The position numbers were made by a program, and so were the translations under genes. Shown in pieces: positions 1 through 11,900 of a stretch of DNA of 64,000 nucleotides; position 1 is the stretch's first letter; the number at the start of each line of letters is the position of its first letter. The stretch lies in the NCBI RefSeq assembly GCF_047948215.1, contig NC_134456.1, forward strand, positions 14,595,730-14,659,729. The letters are read 5' to 3'. The stretch comes from Lycorma delicatula. Taxonomy: Eukaryota > Arthropoda > Insecta > Hemiptera > Fulgoridae. The notes beneath the pieces are model-generated. The model worked only from the letters and a program-made list of their open reading frames with translations. It did no database searches and had not been told where the DNA came from.

Positions 1-2738
1 TCATTGAAATCAGTCCATCTGGTAAGAATAAGGTTTAAACTTAAAAAAAAAACAACATAGGTCAAATTGAGAATCTTCTCTTTTTTCTGAAGTTACTTAA
101 AAAGAATAAAATCATTTATAAGTGCTTTAACTGCTTTTACAAGAAAGATAGGATATGTTTGTGCCATGATTGTGTAAGATTTTCTTTGTGCTCAAAGTAT
201 GTTCTGGACAGAATACATGGTAGTGGTTTTTAAAATTTTACTATTTCAGAATTAAATAATCAACTACCACAAAAAGTTAAAGATTTAAAAAATAATTTTT
301 TGATAAAACAGATTATTAAAGTATATGAAAAATTATTGTTTGTCAAACCAAGATTGCATTTTAAATTATGAAATCCAATATAAACACCGGTTACCATTTT
401 TTGTACAGATTTGTTTTTACTTTATTTATAAATAATATTTTGAAATGTATAAAATATTTTGATATGTATGAGACAGCTTCATAAAATGCTACTGAGCAAG
501 GTGGCATAAGATTCTGTTGAGGATGTCTTGGCACAATCACACACATGCAAGAGTGGCTGGTTCAGGATGCTTCCAATGACACATTAAGGATCCTCGTGGT
601 ATGAGGGGAGGGCGTGTGCGATGGTGGATGGGTGTGTGCAATACATCCCCGGACCCCGGTTAGGGCTGAGAAGGGTAGCTCTCCTGAGGTGGGGCATCTC
701 AGCCATCCAGAAAAGGAGGTCGGGATGATGCTCTTATTATCCAGGAGAGACCCTGAAGGGTAGTTCCAGTGCGGAAACTTTGACAGACAGGGAGGGACAG
801 TCTACTGCCATGACAATTGGGAGCAGCTGATGTAATGCCTTATGGTGGATGCCTGTTGCTCCTGAGGTGTGTAAGAAAAAAAAGTAGCAGAAGAATTTTT
901 CTTATTACAAGAGAGATCTACTGAAAAATTTAAATGCTGGATAAGAAATTTTTGAAATGGCTGAGAAGCATTCAAAAAGTTTCCATCCCAGTAGTAGTAA
1001 ACCAAATAAAAGTATCATGACCATCAATTGCATATTTTATATCTTACTAAGGTACACAAACTTTAAGCAAAATGATTCACACTAGTAAGAATTCTGTCAA
1101 TGATCGTTGAAAAATTCAAAATACAAAATCTTTCAGCAAAACTGTTTTTTTTTTTTTTTTTACAGATGAAGCAGAGATTTCAATTTACAGCTTATAAATT
1201 CTCAAAAGATATATACTTTTGCATAAGAAAATCAAAATTTTAAAACAAACAAAGACAATTTGCTAGTGGATGAAGATCATGAATTAACATCTGGTTCATG
1301 CATGTAACTCCTGTGCATTTCAGTAAATTAGCTAAAGAGAATCTTGACAATAAATAAATGAAATGAATAGGTACAGGGGATAAAATTCATTGACTGACTT
1401 CTTGAACTATCTAAAAGGATTTGTGAATAATAAGTACCAAACACATAAGTGCTATAACATAAAACAGATCACGGACATGCTTCTGTTAATATAACTACAT
1501 GCCTCTGCTAACTTAATTAAATTAATATATATATATACTAAATATAAAATAAATTTAAAAAATATATATAAAACATAAATATAATATATATAATTAGGGT
1601 TTAATTTTTTTTCAGTAAAATATATTTTTGGCTGAACTCTTGATAAATCTAGTTTCTGAAATTCCCTTTGATACTTTACATGGAGAAATTCATTTTGTCA
1701 TATAAAAAGTGATGTATAAAGTTATATACATGCTCAAACCATAACACACACACATCCAATGTATGTATAAACATATAAATATATACATATACACAAACAC
1801 ACACCTGACCTATGCGATGACATGAAAACATCTGCCATTCAACAGATTTGTTCTAAATTCACATTCCAGTCAGTCTTAGGATTTTTCATGATAAATAAAT
1901 TATCTCATCATTAAAAAGAAAAAAATAGGTAAACTGTAATGGATTTTAGCCTGTTGTAGATACAAATAAATATATAAAAACGCATATATATTGAAATGAG
2001 GTTTGTGGGAAGATCACCCAAAGAAGTGATTTGGTAGTGATGTGGCACGACTCTCAACTTAACAACACTGAATAATAAATGAACTAACATCAACAGAAGT
2101 ATTGTAGTAGATACTGTGGGGTAATGCAGTGACAATTATTCTCTACTTTATTACTATGTGTTCTATTTTCACCACTTTTATTCTTCCTATGTAGTAGTCC
2201 AGCTCCAATTAAATGCATATCATTATCATTTTTCCAGCACTAGATTCTTGTTTTTTCACTTATTTATTAAAATACATTCTTTTGGCATTAAGTTTCCAAC
2301 TTGTACTTTATAATAATTTTAAGAAGTAACTTGTGAACTAAAATATTAAATTTATCTTTTTCTCTTGAGTAGGATAACTTAATCTTTTATCACATAGTTT
2401 AATTGTTTAAACATACTAAATGCTTTAAAATCTTTTTGCTGCAATCCAAACAAAGATCTCCAAAATCTTTCTCGTCTTCTCTAATGGGCAGATTCATTCA
2501 TTTTATCTGTATTTGTCAAAAGCACAAGAGCTACAGATTTTTCATCATCCTTAGATCATGCAACAGACAGTTTGTAAAATTCTGTTGACATAAGAACATG
2601 CCATCAGCATGCACCTCAGTTAATCACCACTACACATTCCTGTACAATGCTTATTTACCACCTTTACTGGTGCCTTGCCTAAGACAAGTACAAATTACAA
2701 TGTAAGGCACAATATACAATAAATTTAAAAAAACTTAC
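1..2738 (-). other. CycY: Cyclin Y intron (5'-proximal part only)
   Basis: This AT-rich sequence lies downstream, in the gene's direction, of the 32-nt micro-exon. I searched its minus strand for the next conserved Cyclin Y block (the SSCSTIFLDD-like segment and the start of the cyclin box) and found nothing, so the intron appears to run past position 1. It holds a GC-richer patch at 530-880, poly-T and TA-rich stretches near 1145 and 1525-1590, and no supportable gene. The short open frames here show no recognisable motif. Confidence 0.55.
530..880. repeat. GC-rich unclassified repeat-like block
   Basis: About 350 bases stand out from the AT-rich surroundings, with G-rich runs such as gaggggagggcgtgtgcg and several CCGG/CCCC motifs near 645-660. 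In this window such composition otherwise occurs mainly in LINE-derived segments, so an old retroelement fragment is the likeliest source. No frame on either strand gives a recognisable protein and no end structure is visible. No second copy was noticed in the window. Confidence 0.3.
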
Positions 2739-2770
2739 ATGATTTTGACTCTTCTTCCTCACCAGGCCAT
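2739..2770 (-). CDS. CycY: Cyclin Y coding micro-exon (32 nt)
   Basis: On the minus strand a run reading cttattttttag precedes 32 bases that are followed directly by gtaagt, so both splice sites are strong. The upstream coding exon ends with one base of a codon; adding 32 bases completes eleven codons reading NGLVRKKSQNH and leaves the frame at a codon boundary. Cyclin Y family proteins have a similar basic stretch (of the type REKRKS...NH) directly after the conserved SKS/SKA segment, so both position and sequence fit. It is the second coding exon. The next one is outside the window. Chance pairing of splice sites is possible, but frame, spacing and residues agree. Confidence 0.68.
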
Positions 2771-3153
2771 CTAAAAAATAAGAAAATTAGTTATTCACAA
2801 AAGCAGTCAACAACATTCTAACTAGATTATTATTCGTTTGAGAATGTTTTAATCTCATTAAACATCCTAGCTAACAATTAAATTCTTTAAATTTTAGTTT
2901 GTTAATAATATTTCTACAAGCCTAATTCGTTAAAATATATATTCTGCACATTTTAAATTTAGTTATTAAAAACATTTCATTATAAAATTGGTTTGGTTTG
3001 TCATTACAAAAGTAAATATTTTTAAATAATTCTCATCACCAACTTTCTGCCACAACAAATTTACAAAAATATTCCTATTGTGATTTTCCATCCTTCATTA
3101 AACCAATTACTTGCCAATTAATCTATCTTTTTTTTCCATTTTGACTAACAAAA

Positions 3154-3182
3154 ACTCCACGGTGGCATAACCACCGTGGAGT
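3154..3182. repeat. GC-rich perfect hairpin
   Basis: The arms actccacggtgg and ccaccgtggagt are perfectly complementary over 12 bases around the 5-base loop cataa. The stem is GC-rich inside very AT-rich intron. No T-run or gene end suggests a terminator, and this is a eukaryotic intron. It may be the tip of an old foldback element. Confidence 0.6.
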
Positions 3183-3660
3183 ATCAAATAACATTAAAAT
3201 TACCTGACTGGAGGGAAAAGATGAAACCGGTGTGCCGATCCGATCCATTTCTACAATTATATATTAAAAAAAAATCGTTTTGCTATCTTTTTAAGGAGAG
3301 GAAATTTAAATACCTCCAAAATATACCCTTGTTTTTTATCTTTTTTCTTAATTTAAAAATTGTTCAAGTCCTTTAAAATGTTAAATTTTTTTCAAGCTAT
3401 TCATTTAAAAGACAACAGTTTTTTTTTTTTTTGTCTTCAGTCATTTGACTGGTTTGATGCAGCTCTCCAAGATTCCCTATCTAGTGCTAGTCGTTTCATT
3501 TCAGTATACCCTCTACATCCTACATCCCCAACAATTTGTTTTACATACTCCAAACGTGGCCTGCCTACACAATTTTTCCCTTCTACCTGTCCTTCCAATA
3601 TTAAAGCGACTATTCCAGGATGCCTTAGTATGTGGCCTATAAGTCTGTCTCTTCTTTTAA

Positions 3661-5131
3661 CTATATTTTTCCAAATGCTTCTTTCTCATCTATTTGCCGC
3701 AATATCTCTTCATTTGTCACTTTATCCACCCATCTGATTTTTAACATTCTCCTATAGCACCACATTTCAAAAGCTTCTAATCTTTTCTTCTCAGATATTC
3801 TGATTGTCCAAGTTTCACTTCCATATAAAGCGACACTCCAAACATACACTTTCAAAAATCTTTTCCTGACATTTAAATTAATTTTTGATGTAAACAAATT
3901 ATATTTCTTACTGAAGGCTCGTTTAGCTTCTGCTATTCGGCATTTTATATCGCTCCTGCTTCGTCCATCTTTAGTAATTTTACTTCCCAAATAACAAAAT
4001 TCTTCTACCTCCATAATCTTTTCTCCTCCTATTTTCACATTCAGTGGTCCATCTTTGTTATTTCTACTACATTTCATTACTTTTGTTTTGTTCTTGTTTA
4101 TTTTCATGCGATAGTTCTTGCGTAGGACTTCATCTATGCCGTTCATTGTTTCTTCTAAATCCTTTTTACTCTCGGCTAGAATTACTATATCATCAGCAAA
4201 TCGTAGCATCTTTATCTTTGCACCTTGTACTGTTACTCCGAATCTAAATTGTTCTTTCACATCATTAACTGCTAGTTCCATGTAAAGATTAAAAAGTAAC
4301 GGAGATAGGGGACATCCTTGTCGGACTCCCTTTCTTATTAGGGCTTCTTTCTTATGTTCTTCAATTGTTATTGTTGCTGTTTGGTTCCTGTACATGTTAG
4401 CAATTGTTCTTCTATCTCTGTATTTGAACCCTAATTTTTTTAAAACGTTGAACATTATATTCCAATCTACGTTATCGAAAGCCTTTTCTAGGTCTATAAA
4501 CGCCAAGTATGTTGGTTTGTTTTTCTGTAATCTTCCTTCTACTATTAATCTGAGGCCTAAAATTGCTTCCCTTGTCCCTATACTTTTTCTGAAACCAAAT
4601 TGGTCTTCTCCTAACACTTCTTCCACTCTCCTCTCAATTCTTCTGTATAAAATTCTAGTTAAGATTTTTGATGCATGACTAGTTAAACTAATTGTTCTAT
4701 ATTCTTCACATTTATCTGCCCCTGCTTTCTTTGGTATCATAACTATAACACTTTTTTTGAAGTCTGATGGAAATTCCCCTTTTTCATAAATATTACACAC
4801 CAGTTTGTATAATCTATCAATCGCTTCCTCACCTGCACTGCGCAGTAATTCTACAGGTATTCCGTCTATTCCAGGAGCCTTTCTGCCATTTAAATCTTTT
4901 AATGCTCTCTTAAATTCAGATCTCAGTATTGTTTCTCCCATTTCATCCTCCTCAACTTCCTCTTCTTCCTCTATAACACCATTTTCTAATTCATTTCCTC
5001 CGTATAACTCTTCAATATATTCCACCCATCTATCGACTTTACCTTTCGTATTATATATTGGTGTACCATCTTTGTTTAACACATTGTTAGATTTTAATTT
5101 ATGTACCCCAAAATTTTCCTCCTCTATGAAT
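3661..5131 (-). pseudogene. RTE LINE reverse transcriptase (5'-truncated, frameshifted)
   Basis: The frame stays open from the inversion junction near 5131 to a TAG at 3661-3663, about 490 codons. Visible RT landmarks, in order, are the LNGRKAPGIDGIP block, a PKKAG block followed by RTISLTSHASK, DQFGFRKSIGTREA, AFIDLEKAFDNVDW with the first catalytic Asp, VRQGCPLSPLLFNLYM, and RFADDIVILA with the YADD-like catalytic pair. Near the end come SETWTI and AFEMWCYRRML, typical of RTE C-termini. Just before the stop the frame shifts: the rest of the C-terminus (LIGHILRHPG ... DRESWRAASNQSND) continues in another frame down to about 3440. The endonuclease is absent. The RT core is nearly intact, so insertion was probably not very ancient. 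Confidence 0.88.
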
Positions 5132-5133
5132 CA

Positions 5134-5568
5134 TGAGACCTTGCCGTTGGTGAGGGGGCTTGAGTGTTCAGGGATACAGAGTAGCTGGACCGAAGGTGCA
5201 ACCATATCGGAGAGGTATCTGTTGAGAGCCAGACTAAGGAATGATTCCTGAAAGAGGGCAGCAGCTCTTTCAGTAGTTGTTAGGGGCGTGAGTCACAATG
5301 ACTTAAACGGCCGTATCAACATCACTCAGTCCTCTGAGTACTGCGCAGCTGAAAGCAATGGAAAACTACAGCTGCTTTTTTTCCAAGAAAATGTGGCTCT
5401 CTGCATTTTCACATAGAAATAATGGAGGCGCCTTCTTTGGTAAAATATTCTGGAGGTAAAATAGTCCCCCGTTCGGATCTCCGGGTGGGGACTACTAAGG
5501 AAGGGGTCACCAGAAAATTAAAAAATAACATTCTACGAGTCGGAGCGTGGAATGTTAGAAGCTTAAAG
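5134..5568 (+). mobile_element. Inverted 5' leader of the RTE LINE
   Basis: This segment begins tgagaccttgccgttgg and matches the leader of the copy at 36874 over more than 400 bases, ending in the start of the endonuclease (the frame reading WNVRSLK near 5549-5565). It is opposite in orientation to the attached RT. Its inner end is exactly the element's 5' terminus and its outer end abuts the right target duplication, as twin priming predicts. It contains several GC-richer stretches that may hold the element's internal promoter. Confidence 0.85.
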
Positions 5569-7797
5569 AAGACAACAGTAGAAACTTAAAATTGTAGCTC
5601 TGCAGTGAACCGTTTTGGAAATAAATTTTATCTTTCTTAAACAACTGTGATTTTTAAGGAATGCCTACATTTTTTAACTGACTTATCTTTTGAACTAATT
5701 GAGCTGTAGGAATTTTATTTTAATTAAAATCTTTAATATCCAATACAGATTATTGTAATATGTTTGTTAATATTATTTAATATTATACAATATAATATTA
5801 TATGTTATATAATATAACAATAATATTGTTAATATTATTGTTGTTACTTAAGAGATAAGAAGTTTAAAACCATCAGACAGTTAAATTTTTTGAAAGGATG
5901 ATCTAAAAACCTTCTGACACTAAAAGAAAAATCATACAAAATAAAAGAAATATAAATATCACACATACACATGAAAGCAATGTATAATTACTAAACTTAC
6001 AAAACACAGTGGATAAAAATAAATGGTAGGGATTGCATAATAAATGTTAGGTCATGTATGACATCTGTGTAGGGTTAATATAGGAGATAAAGGTTAATTT
6101 AAACTGAATTTTGTTTCAAATGGACCAGCATAATGTAGACTAGGTTTCATGACTAAAAGTTTGCTTTTCAGAATTTGTAGTGATCTGTTCTCATCAATTA
6201 AATTAACAATGAATTTACATAAAATTACACATTTAAATTCATAGACTTTTGGTTTTTGATAATTTAGATACAATTATAAATTCCTGATATTTTATTTAAG
6301 TTTTTTCATGATAAAAATGTTATCAAGTCAAAATTATCAAGGCTATAATATTCAATAACTTATTTTATATCAGTCTTCACGTAACCTGTTTACACGGGCA
6401 TATAAGCTGTCAGTATAGTACAGTAATCAAATCCACAAGCATTAACAGGAACAAAATACATCAAGACCAATTAAATTTCATTATAAATGATGTTTTTATT
6501 TTGCCTTATCAGAGAGAATAATAACCATACATTCTATTTCAATTAAAACACTATAAAAAAAAATCTGTTGGGCATACTAAAAACCTTATTGCAATGTTAG
6601 GTACAACCATAAAATTCCTTCAGGTTAGATTTATTTTATTAGCGTTAACAAAAAATTTATGAAAAAAGAATCATTTGATTAACAAAAAACTATTTTGGGA
6701 TACAAACGAATACTTGGAAATTTCAATGGAATTAATCTTAGTATAAATTAATAAAAAATAAAAGGAATGTCCAAAAAAGATCACATCCACAATTAATAAC
6801 AAATAATGACAATTTTGATAAGATTTTCTTTATTTTTAAGATTATGGTTGTTCCTAACCATTCATTATTATAATAACAACACAAAACAAAATTGTTCAAT
6901 GCAAATGCAATTACTAAACTAAGGGGTATTAGATTATATGTTTTTAATCAACCATGAAAAAACTAAATACTTAATTTTTTAATAAATATTTAACTTTTTT
7001 AACTGATTGCTTACAGAATGCTACAGAACTTTTATAATTTTATATGAAAAAAATGGTTAACTTTTTTTAGCAGATGTTGTATTGCTTATATAATGTAAAG
7101 TAGGCCTATTTGGAAAAAAACTTTGACAATTCATGTGTACAGCAGAACCACTAAAAATACATGTGTAAATTCCAATCTATTAGTGATTTTATAAAAATTA
7201 ATTTTTCTTAAATTTTCCAGACTAATGCCATAAATGTGGATATCAGATGGCAAAAAAACTTGGGTACAGATAAATAGTTTATATTACTTGGGACACTAAC
7301 ATAACATGACAACTTGTACAATGGAAACTGTATCCTGTTATAAAATAGTTATTAATGCTTATCACACAACAACATAGGCCTAGGGCAGGGCATCTGGATC
7401 TATTCTGTATATAACTTAAAATAACTATTAATTTTAAACATACAAATATGTAATATGATTACAAAAGGTATAGGAAGGCTCTACTAAAACACATTTTGTA
7501 ATAAATTAGCTTTATCATACTTCCTGAAAAACGAAGGAAATCCATCATCAACTAAAGGACAGTTTAGGGTTGAAAACAATAAAAAAGGATAAAACATAGA
7601 AAAATTCTTGTTTTACCTTAATGTTTATGTATTCTAAAAGTTAAAATAAACTAAAATTTTGAATAATATTAGCAACATAGTATCTAACAAATAACATTAT
7701 GATTAATAAAAATATCTCGAGCCTAAAACTCTTTTACAACAGCCAAATTATTAATAAAAAATAACATTAACAATAGTAATAGCAATGCAAAACTCAC

Positions 7798-8014
7798 TTT
7801 CCATTGATGCTTTTGATCTTTCCATAAATATTGTTCCTGCTTTAGGATGCAAGGAAGGATCAGCATTCCAGTCGTCTGGTTCTCTCTCACTGATATGTTG
7901 AAGATTGCCAATACTTTCTTCCCCTTCTGGTAAATATTCTTCAAAGTTCTGACCAGCATCCTTTCTTCGCTGTTGAGGACTTGAATAAGCACAACAACTA
8001 TTTTTGTTCCCCAT
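7798..8014 (-). CDS. CycY: Cyclin Y, first coding exon
   Basis: These 72 codons plus one base encode the N-terminus of Cyclin Y, the membrane-tethered cyclin that partners CDK14/CDK16 (Eip63E in flies) and promotes Wnt co-receptor phosphorylation. It opens MGNKNSCC: Gly2 for N-myristoylation and a Cys pair for palmitoylation, as in the family. Family blocks follow: YSSPQ, then GNLQHISERE at residues 36-45, then HPKAGTIFMERSKAS at 56-70. The ATG at 8014 is the only one giving this N-terminus. The exon ends at a gtgagt donor, leaving one base of a codon, which matches the micro-exon at 2739-2770. The cyclin box is not in the window. The gene is divergent from the BTB gene, about 0.8 kb away. 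Confidence 0.93.
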
Positions 8015-8850
8015 GACTAAAGCTATGACTAAGACTTGAGCTTCAATTAGTAGGCTACAGATTAAAATAAATTAAAAAACTTTCCATAAGGCCTTTAATA
8101 TCTCAAATCTACCAAAAAGGTTTATCCAGGAGGATGTCATACTGAATACGCATACATTATCCACTTGTTACAACTTTACCCAAGGAGGTAAGTTACACAG
8201 TTAAGACTAATTTAATTACAACAAATAAAAAAACACAAGCACTAAAAAATTAATAGTTTTAATTTTACCATGTTAAATATAATAACAACTGCAAGGAACT
8301 ATGAGTATTGTCGAATCATTTAATCATTAGTATGCATTTCTCCGATTTCAGTTTGACACTGATAAGGAGGGTTAGGAACAATCGATGACAAAAATGAAGT
8401 AAAGTAGCTGTAAACGCCGAATACGGACGATCGGTGCAGTTCTTATTGTAACATATTTGATGAAAATTCGTTGCTTTGTTTTAAAAACACCCATTAATCA
8501 CATCAGATTATTTATTTCTGAAAAAGCTTCACTTGTACACAGTAGACATAATAGAAAGCGGCCATATTTAATTAGAAGTACTCGATATATAATCTAACGT
8601 AACTATCGATATTAATAAATAAATAATTTTTATAATTTATACTAAATGAGTGCGTATATTTTCAACTATAATTAAATCAATAATTTCAACAAAAAAATTA
8701 TATATTGAAAAACAACACTGAAACTAATATTAAATAAAATTGGATAATAGATTCTATTTATAAATAATTTTTAATTAGTTTTTAATCGGATCACACATTA
8801 TTCTTCTTTAAAAAGTTCACATATGAAAAACAATAAACCTAACAGCTCCG
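8015..8850. promoter_or_regulatory. Divergent intergenic region with shared promoter
   Basis: This stretch lies between the Cyclin Y start codon (minus strand) and the presumed noncoding first exon of the BTB gene (plus strand). The part next to 8014 should be Cyclin Y 5' leader. A perfect DRE motif lies at 8604-8611 and a ggccat motif near 8560. No TATA box is convincing on either strand, as expected for DRE-type housekeeping promoters. Transcription starts cannot be fixed from sequence. No coding signal is seen. Confidence 0.5.
8604..8611. promoter_or_regulatory. DRE site (TATCGATA)
   Basis: This is a perfect palindromic TATCGATA, the core bound by DREF/BEAF-type factors at insect housekeeping and divergent promoters. 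It lies about 590 bases upstream of the Cyclin Y ATG and about 240 bases upstream of the GC-rich first exon of the BTB gene. An 8-mer can occur by chance, but placement between two divergent 5' ends favours function. Confidence 0.5.
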
Positions 8851-8976
8851 CTGCCGGCGTCTGGAAGTGTTGGGGTTTGTTTAGTTGTCCGCGTTATTCT
8901 ACAAGTTTCGTGCGCGTTTCGGTCGAAGCCGTATCTGCCATTTTGTTTTCGCATGCTTTGTTTTGTTTTATATTCG
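8850..8976 (+). other. Probable noncoding first exon of the BTB gene
   Basis: A CpG-containing block (for example gtgcgcgtttcggtcgaag near 8909) stands out from the AT-rich flanks and ends at a strong donor: exon end ...tattcg, intron gtaagtg from 8977. The next acceptor in a useful place is tttgcag at 14642-14648, directly before the BTB start-codon exon. The left boundary is a guess because the transcription start is not visible. An open frame crosses this block, but it encodes nothing recognisable and runs through the donor. Other unseen 5' exons are possible. Confidence 0.5.
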
Positions 8977-11900
8977 GTAAGTGTTTACTGTTTATTGATG
9001 GTTTTGAAATATTATCTCTACTGATTTCATTATTTATTTACTTTTACTTGTTAATATGTATGTTTGTTCCGAGTAAAACCGTTGGGCCGATTTACTTGTG
9101 CTTCAGTAGCTAAAGAAAACTATGCTTCTTGTACGTTTCGTGGAATTAAGTATCCCTGAATTCTGATGTTTGTATCAACTTTAAAAACCGTGACAACATT
9201 AGTAGATCATTGTGATTTATATGTTTGATATCGTGATTTCTTTACACGCCGAGTTGCGTACGGAATGGAACAGTCTGTATTGAATGAAGGTGCTTGCATC
9301 GTATACGAGTGCTAATTCCAGTTGTTTTAACAATTTACTATTTATTGTTTATTGTTTATGTAGTTAGATTTGTCACTGCCCCATTGAAAATTAAAATAGG
9401 CTCAGACAGTCTTTTTAACCTAGGACACTATAAACAAATACTGGATATTAATGCTGTAATTGTTACACTCATAATTTTTTGTGTCGGGTTCCATCATGAA
9501 TTTATTGAAGTTAAAATTGCTACTGTTGTAGGTCTTGTTTTATATTCATATAACCAAAATAATTAATTAACTTCACAATATTAACCCAATTAAAGAAAAA
9601 ATTTACCATTATAGTTATATAATCTTGCCATATATCAAACTATATCTTCATTTACTTTAATACACGGTGATATACATGGTGATTATTATTATATATAATA
9701 TAATTATATAGTAAATTATTAGTTTTATAAGATTATTTAATTACAGTCTGGAGTTAACGTTTACTGTGTAAACGTTGTTTACTGCATAAACCACAAATAA
9801 GTAACCGGGCCATTTTGAACCCTAGATGATTACCTAAAATCCACTTATTGATAATCTTCTAATTTCCCAAAATAAATTTTTTATATGTGAATATATGTTT
9901 GTGTATTAGCCTCATTAATTAAATTATTCTGTCACTATTGATTTATGATCTTGTTATCTTGCCTTCAGTTTTGTTGAATTATTTGGTTCTTAATGCCATA
10001 ATCTCTAATGTTTGAGCTACACCCTTCAGAAATATTATAACCATGATATTATTAGATTAACATTTGCAGGCCTCTACTCCAATTTTCATTGAACTTGAAA
10101 ATTAGTTTATTAAACATCATTTTATTTGATAATAATTAAATATATTTAATTTGATCTTACTATTATCATAGAAATAATCCTATTTTTGTATGTTCATGAT
10201 AATTCAACAAACCTACAGTATATATATTATTATTTGATGTTAACTGGTACATGGTGATATACAGTCATAGAGAAAACTTCTATGATCGTCCTTAACTATG
10301 GCTACTTTGTTAATGACAAAGTGGTTGTCTTCCATTATCTTCCTGCAGGGTTTTGTCAGTGAATTTTTATGATGCTTATTTTATTAATAATAATTTATTT
10401 TTTTTTAATTATGTATTTTATTTTTACATCATGTACAAATGACATTTGTAAAATATATATTAAAGTAAAAATGTGATATTTATTGTACAGCTTGTGACTT
10501 ATTGTACTGGTCAAAAGGCAGCAATGTCTTCCAAAATGAACTAACAGATTCTGACCCACTATTTTTACTTTATCATGCCAGAGAAGTTCAGATATATAGC
10601 TCTCTAATAAATTTCTTGCAGTGCCACCCTTTGGACAAAGAATATTTTTTTGCTAATTCCCATGGCCTTTTAAAAGTTTGGATATGCTCCCCCGTAATTG
10701 AATTATAAAATTTTGAGAGTAGTTAACAATTTTGTGCACAGGGTGAGTGGGAAGTCCCTTTATGCTTTTTATGAAATTATTAGGATAGGTGCAGCTTATT
10801 TTCTGTGGATCTAAAATATATGTATGGGTTCTACCTTGTTCAAAGCACAGCTGGGTGTGCCTCCCTGGTTATTCATCTGCATGTCAAGGGTGATCATTTC
10901 AAATGCTGACCGAACAGTGTCTCAAAGCTGCTTGTTGTTGATTTATCTGTGTTTTCAGATTCTTCTTTTACAAAACCCCAGAGTGCATTATTAGCTGTGG
11001 TGAGGTTAGGGCTTCTTTCTGGCCAAGGCAATGGAACCAGTAACTGTTCTGACCCATGTCTGATTCAACAGTTCGGAAAAATTTGAGGTGTCTGCAGACA
11101 TTCAAAGAAAAATGTGCTGGATCACTGTCTTGCTGAAATGTAATGATGGCAGCAATCTCTTTTACCATTAATTCCAGAAGTAACCACTCATTGATCATTC
11201 TCACATAACTGTTGATTAACTGTGCCATGGAAAAAATAAGGACCAAGGAGTTATTCAGCTGTCACCCCAGCCCATTAACTGTGGCTGAAAGAAAACATTT
11301 AACTTTCAAGTCTCGCATTGTCGATCTTGGACAGCCTAACTCTGCAGAACATTTGCATGTTGATTTCATCGGTGATTGTTGAATTGTTGTCTCCACAGCT
11401 GCATACATCTCAGTTTGAGTGCTTGGCCGTGGGAGACCAAGCACATAACAGGAGAATGTGTGTGGGAGGCATCACAGTGGAATGTGATGCGCATCAAGAA
11501 CACTTTCCATTGAAAAAGCCTTCCTTTCTCATGTCAGTAATATTTGCCGTGATGTGACAATTTTTCAAAACTCATAAAGAAGTCATTCATAATGTTTTCT
11601 AATGCTTTACAAGTGTGTGGACCCATACGCAAGCTAACAAATACTCTGCGATAGTTAATGCACTTGTATCCACCATCGTTCCATACCCTGCTATGACCAT
11701 GAATAATCACACTGGACGATCCTCACCACAGCTTACTCTCCCACCCTTTTAGCAGCAGTGAGAATTGAACAATTGTTAATTTGTAATTCACCTTCACATT
11801 GTCTATGTTGAATTTAACAAACATTTAAAAATTTCATGAATATCTAAATAACAATATTTTGTCCTGGCCTAGTTTGGAACCTTGCAGCCATGCATTCAGA

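Larger units (their letters stand above)
3420..5568 (-). mobile_element. RTE-type LINE copy with 5' inversion
   Basis: The insertion is bounded by identical 11-bp target duplications, aagacaacagt, at 3409-3419 and 5569-5579. In minus-strand orientation it ends with a poly-A tract (the T-run from 3420). The 3' part, 3420-5133, carries the reverse transcriptase on the minus strand. The remaining 5134-5568 is the element's 5' leader in the opposite orientation; the same leader sits in normal order at 36874 in the plus-strand copy. The endonuclease region between leader and RT is missing. This is the classic twin-priming product. The clade call rests on the RT and on the C-terminal tail resembling BovB/RTE (DRESWRA followed by SNQS). 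The copy is dead. Confidence 0.9.
2771..7797 (-). other. CycY: Cyclin Y intron 1 (about 5.0 kb)
   Basis: This intron separates the first coding exon from the micro-exon. Its donor on the minus strand is gtgagt just below 7798 and its acceptor is the ttttttag just above 2770. It contains a GC-rich hairpin at 3154-3182 and an RTE LINE insertion at 3420-5568. The rest (2771-3150, 5580-7797) is AT-rich, with an AT palindromic tract near 5765-5850, and no gene is supported in it. Confidence 0.65.

Noticed and set aside
3154..3182. Rho-independent terminator
   Set aside because: It has a GC stem but no following T-run, and the context is a eukaryotic intron.
4044..5251. Plus-strand open frames of up to 148 codons inside the LINE copy
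   Set aside because: They are antisense shadows of the reverse transcriptase, which has a long frame and clear motifs on the minus strand.
8823..9113. 96-codon frame beginning MKNNKPNSSAAG
   Set aside because: It overlaps the presumed noncoding first exon and runs through a strong splice donor at 8977. The product has no motif.
9294..9566. 90-codon frame with hydrophobic N-terminus, membrane-protein-like
   Set aside because: It lies in intron 1, has no recognisable family, and hydrophobic frames are frequent in AT-rich DNA because of TTT/ATT/TTA codons.
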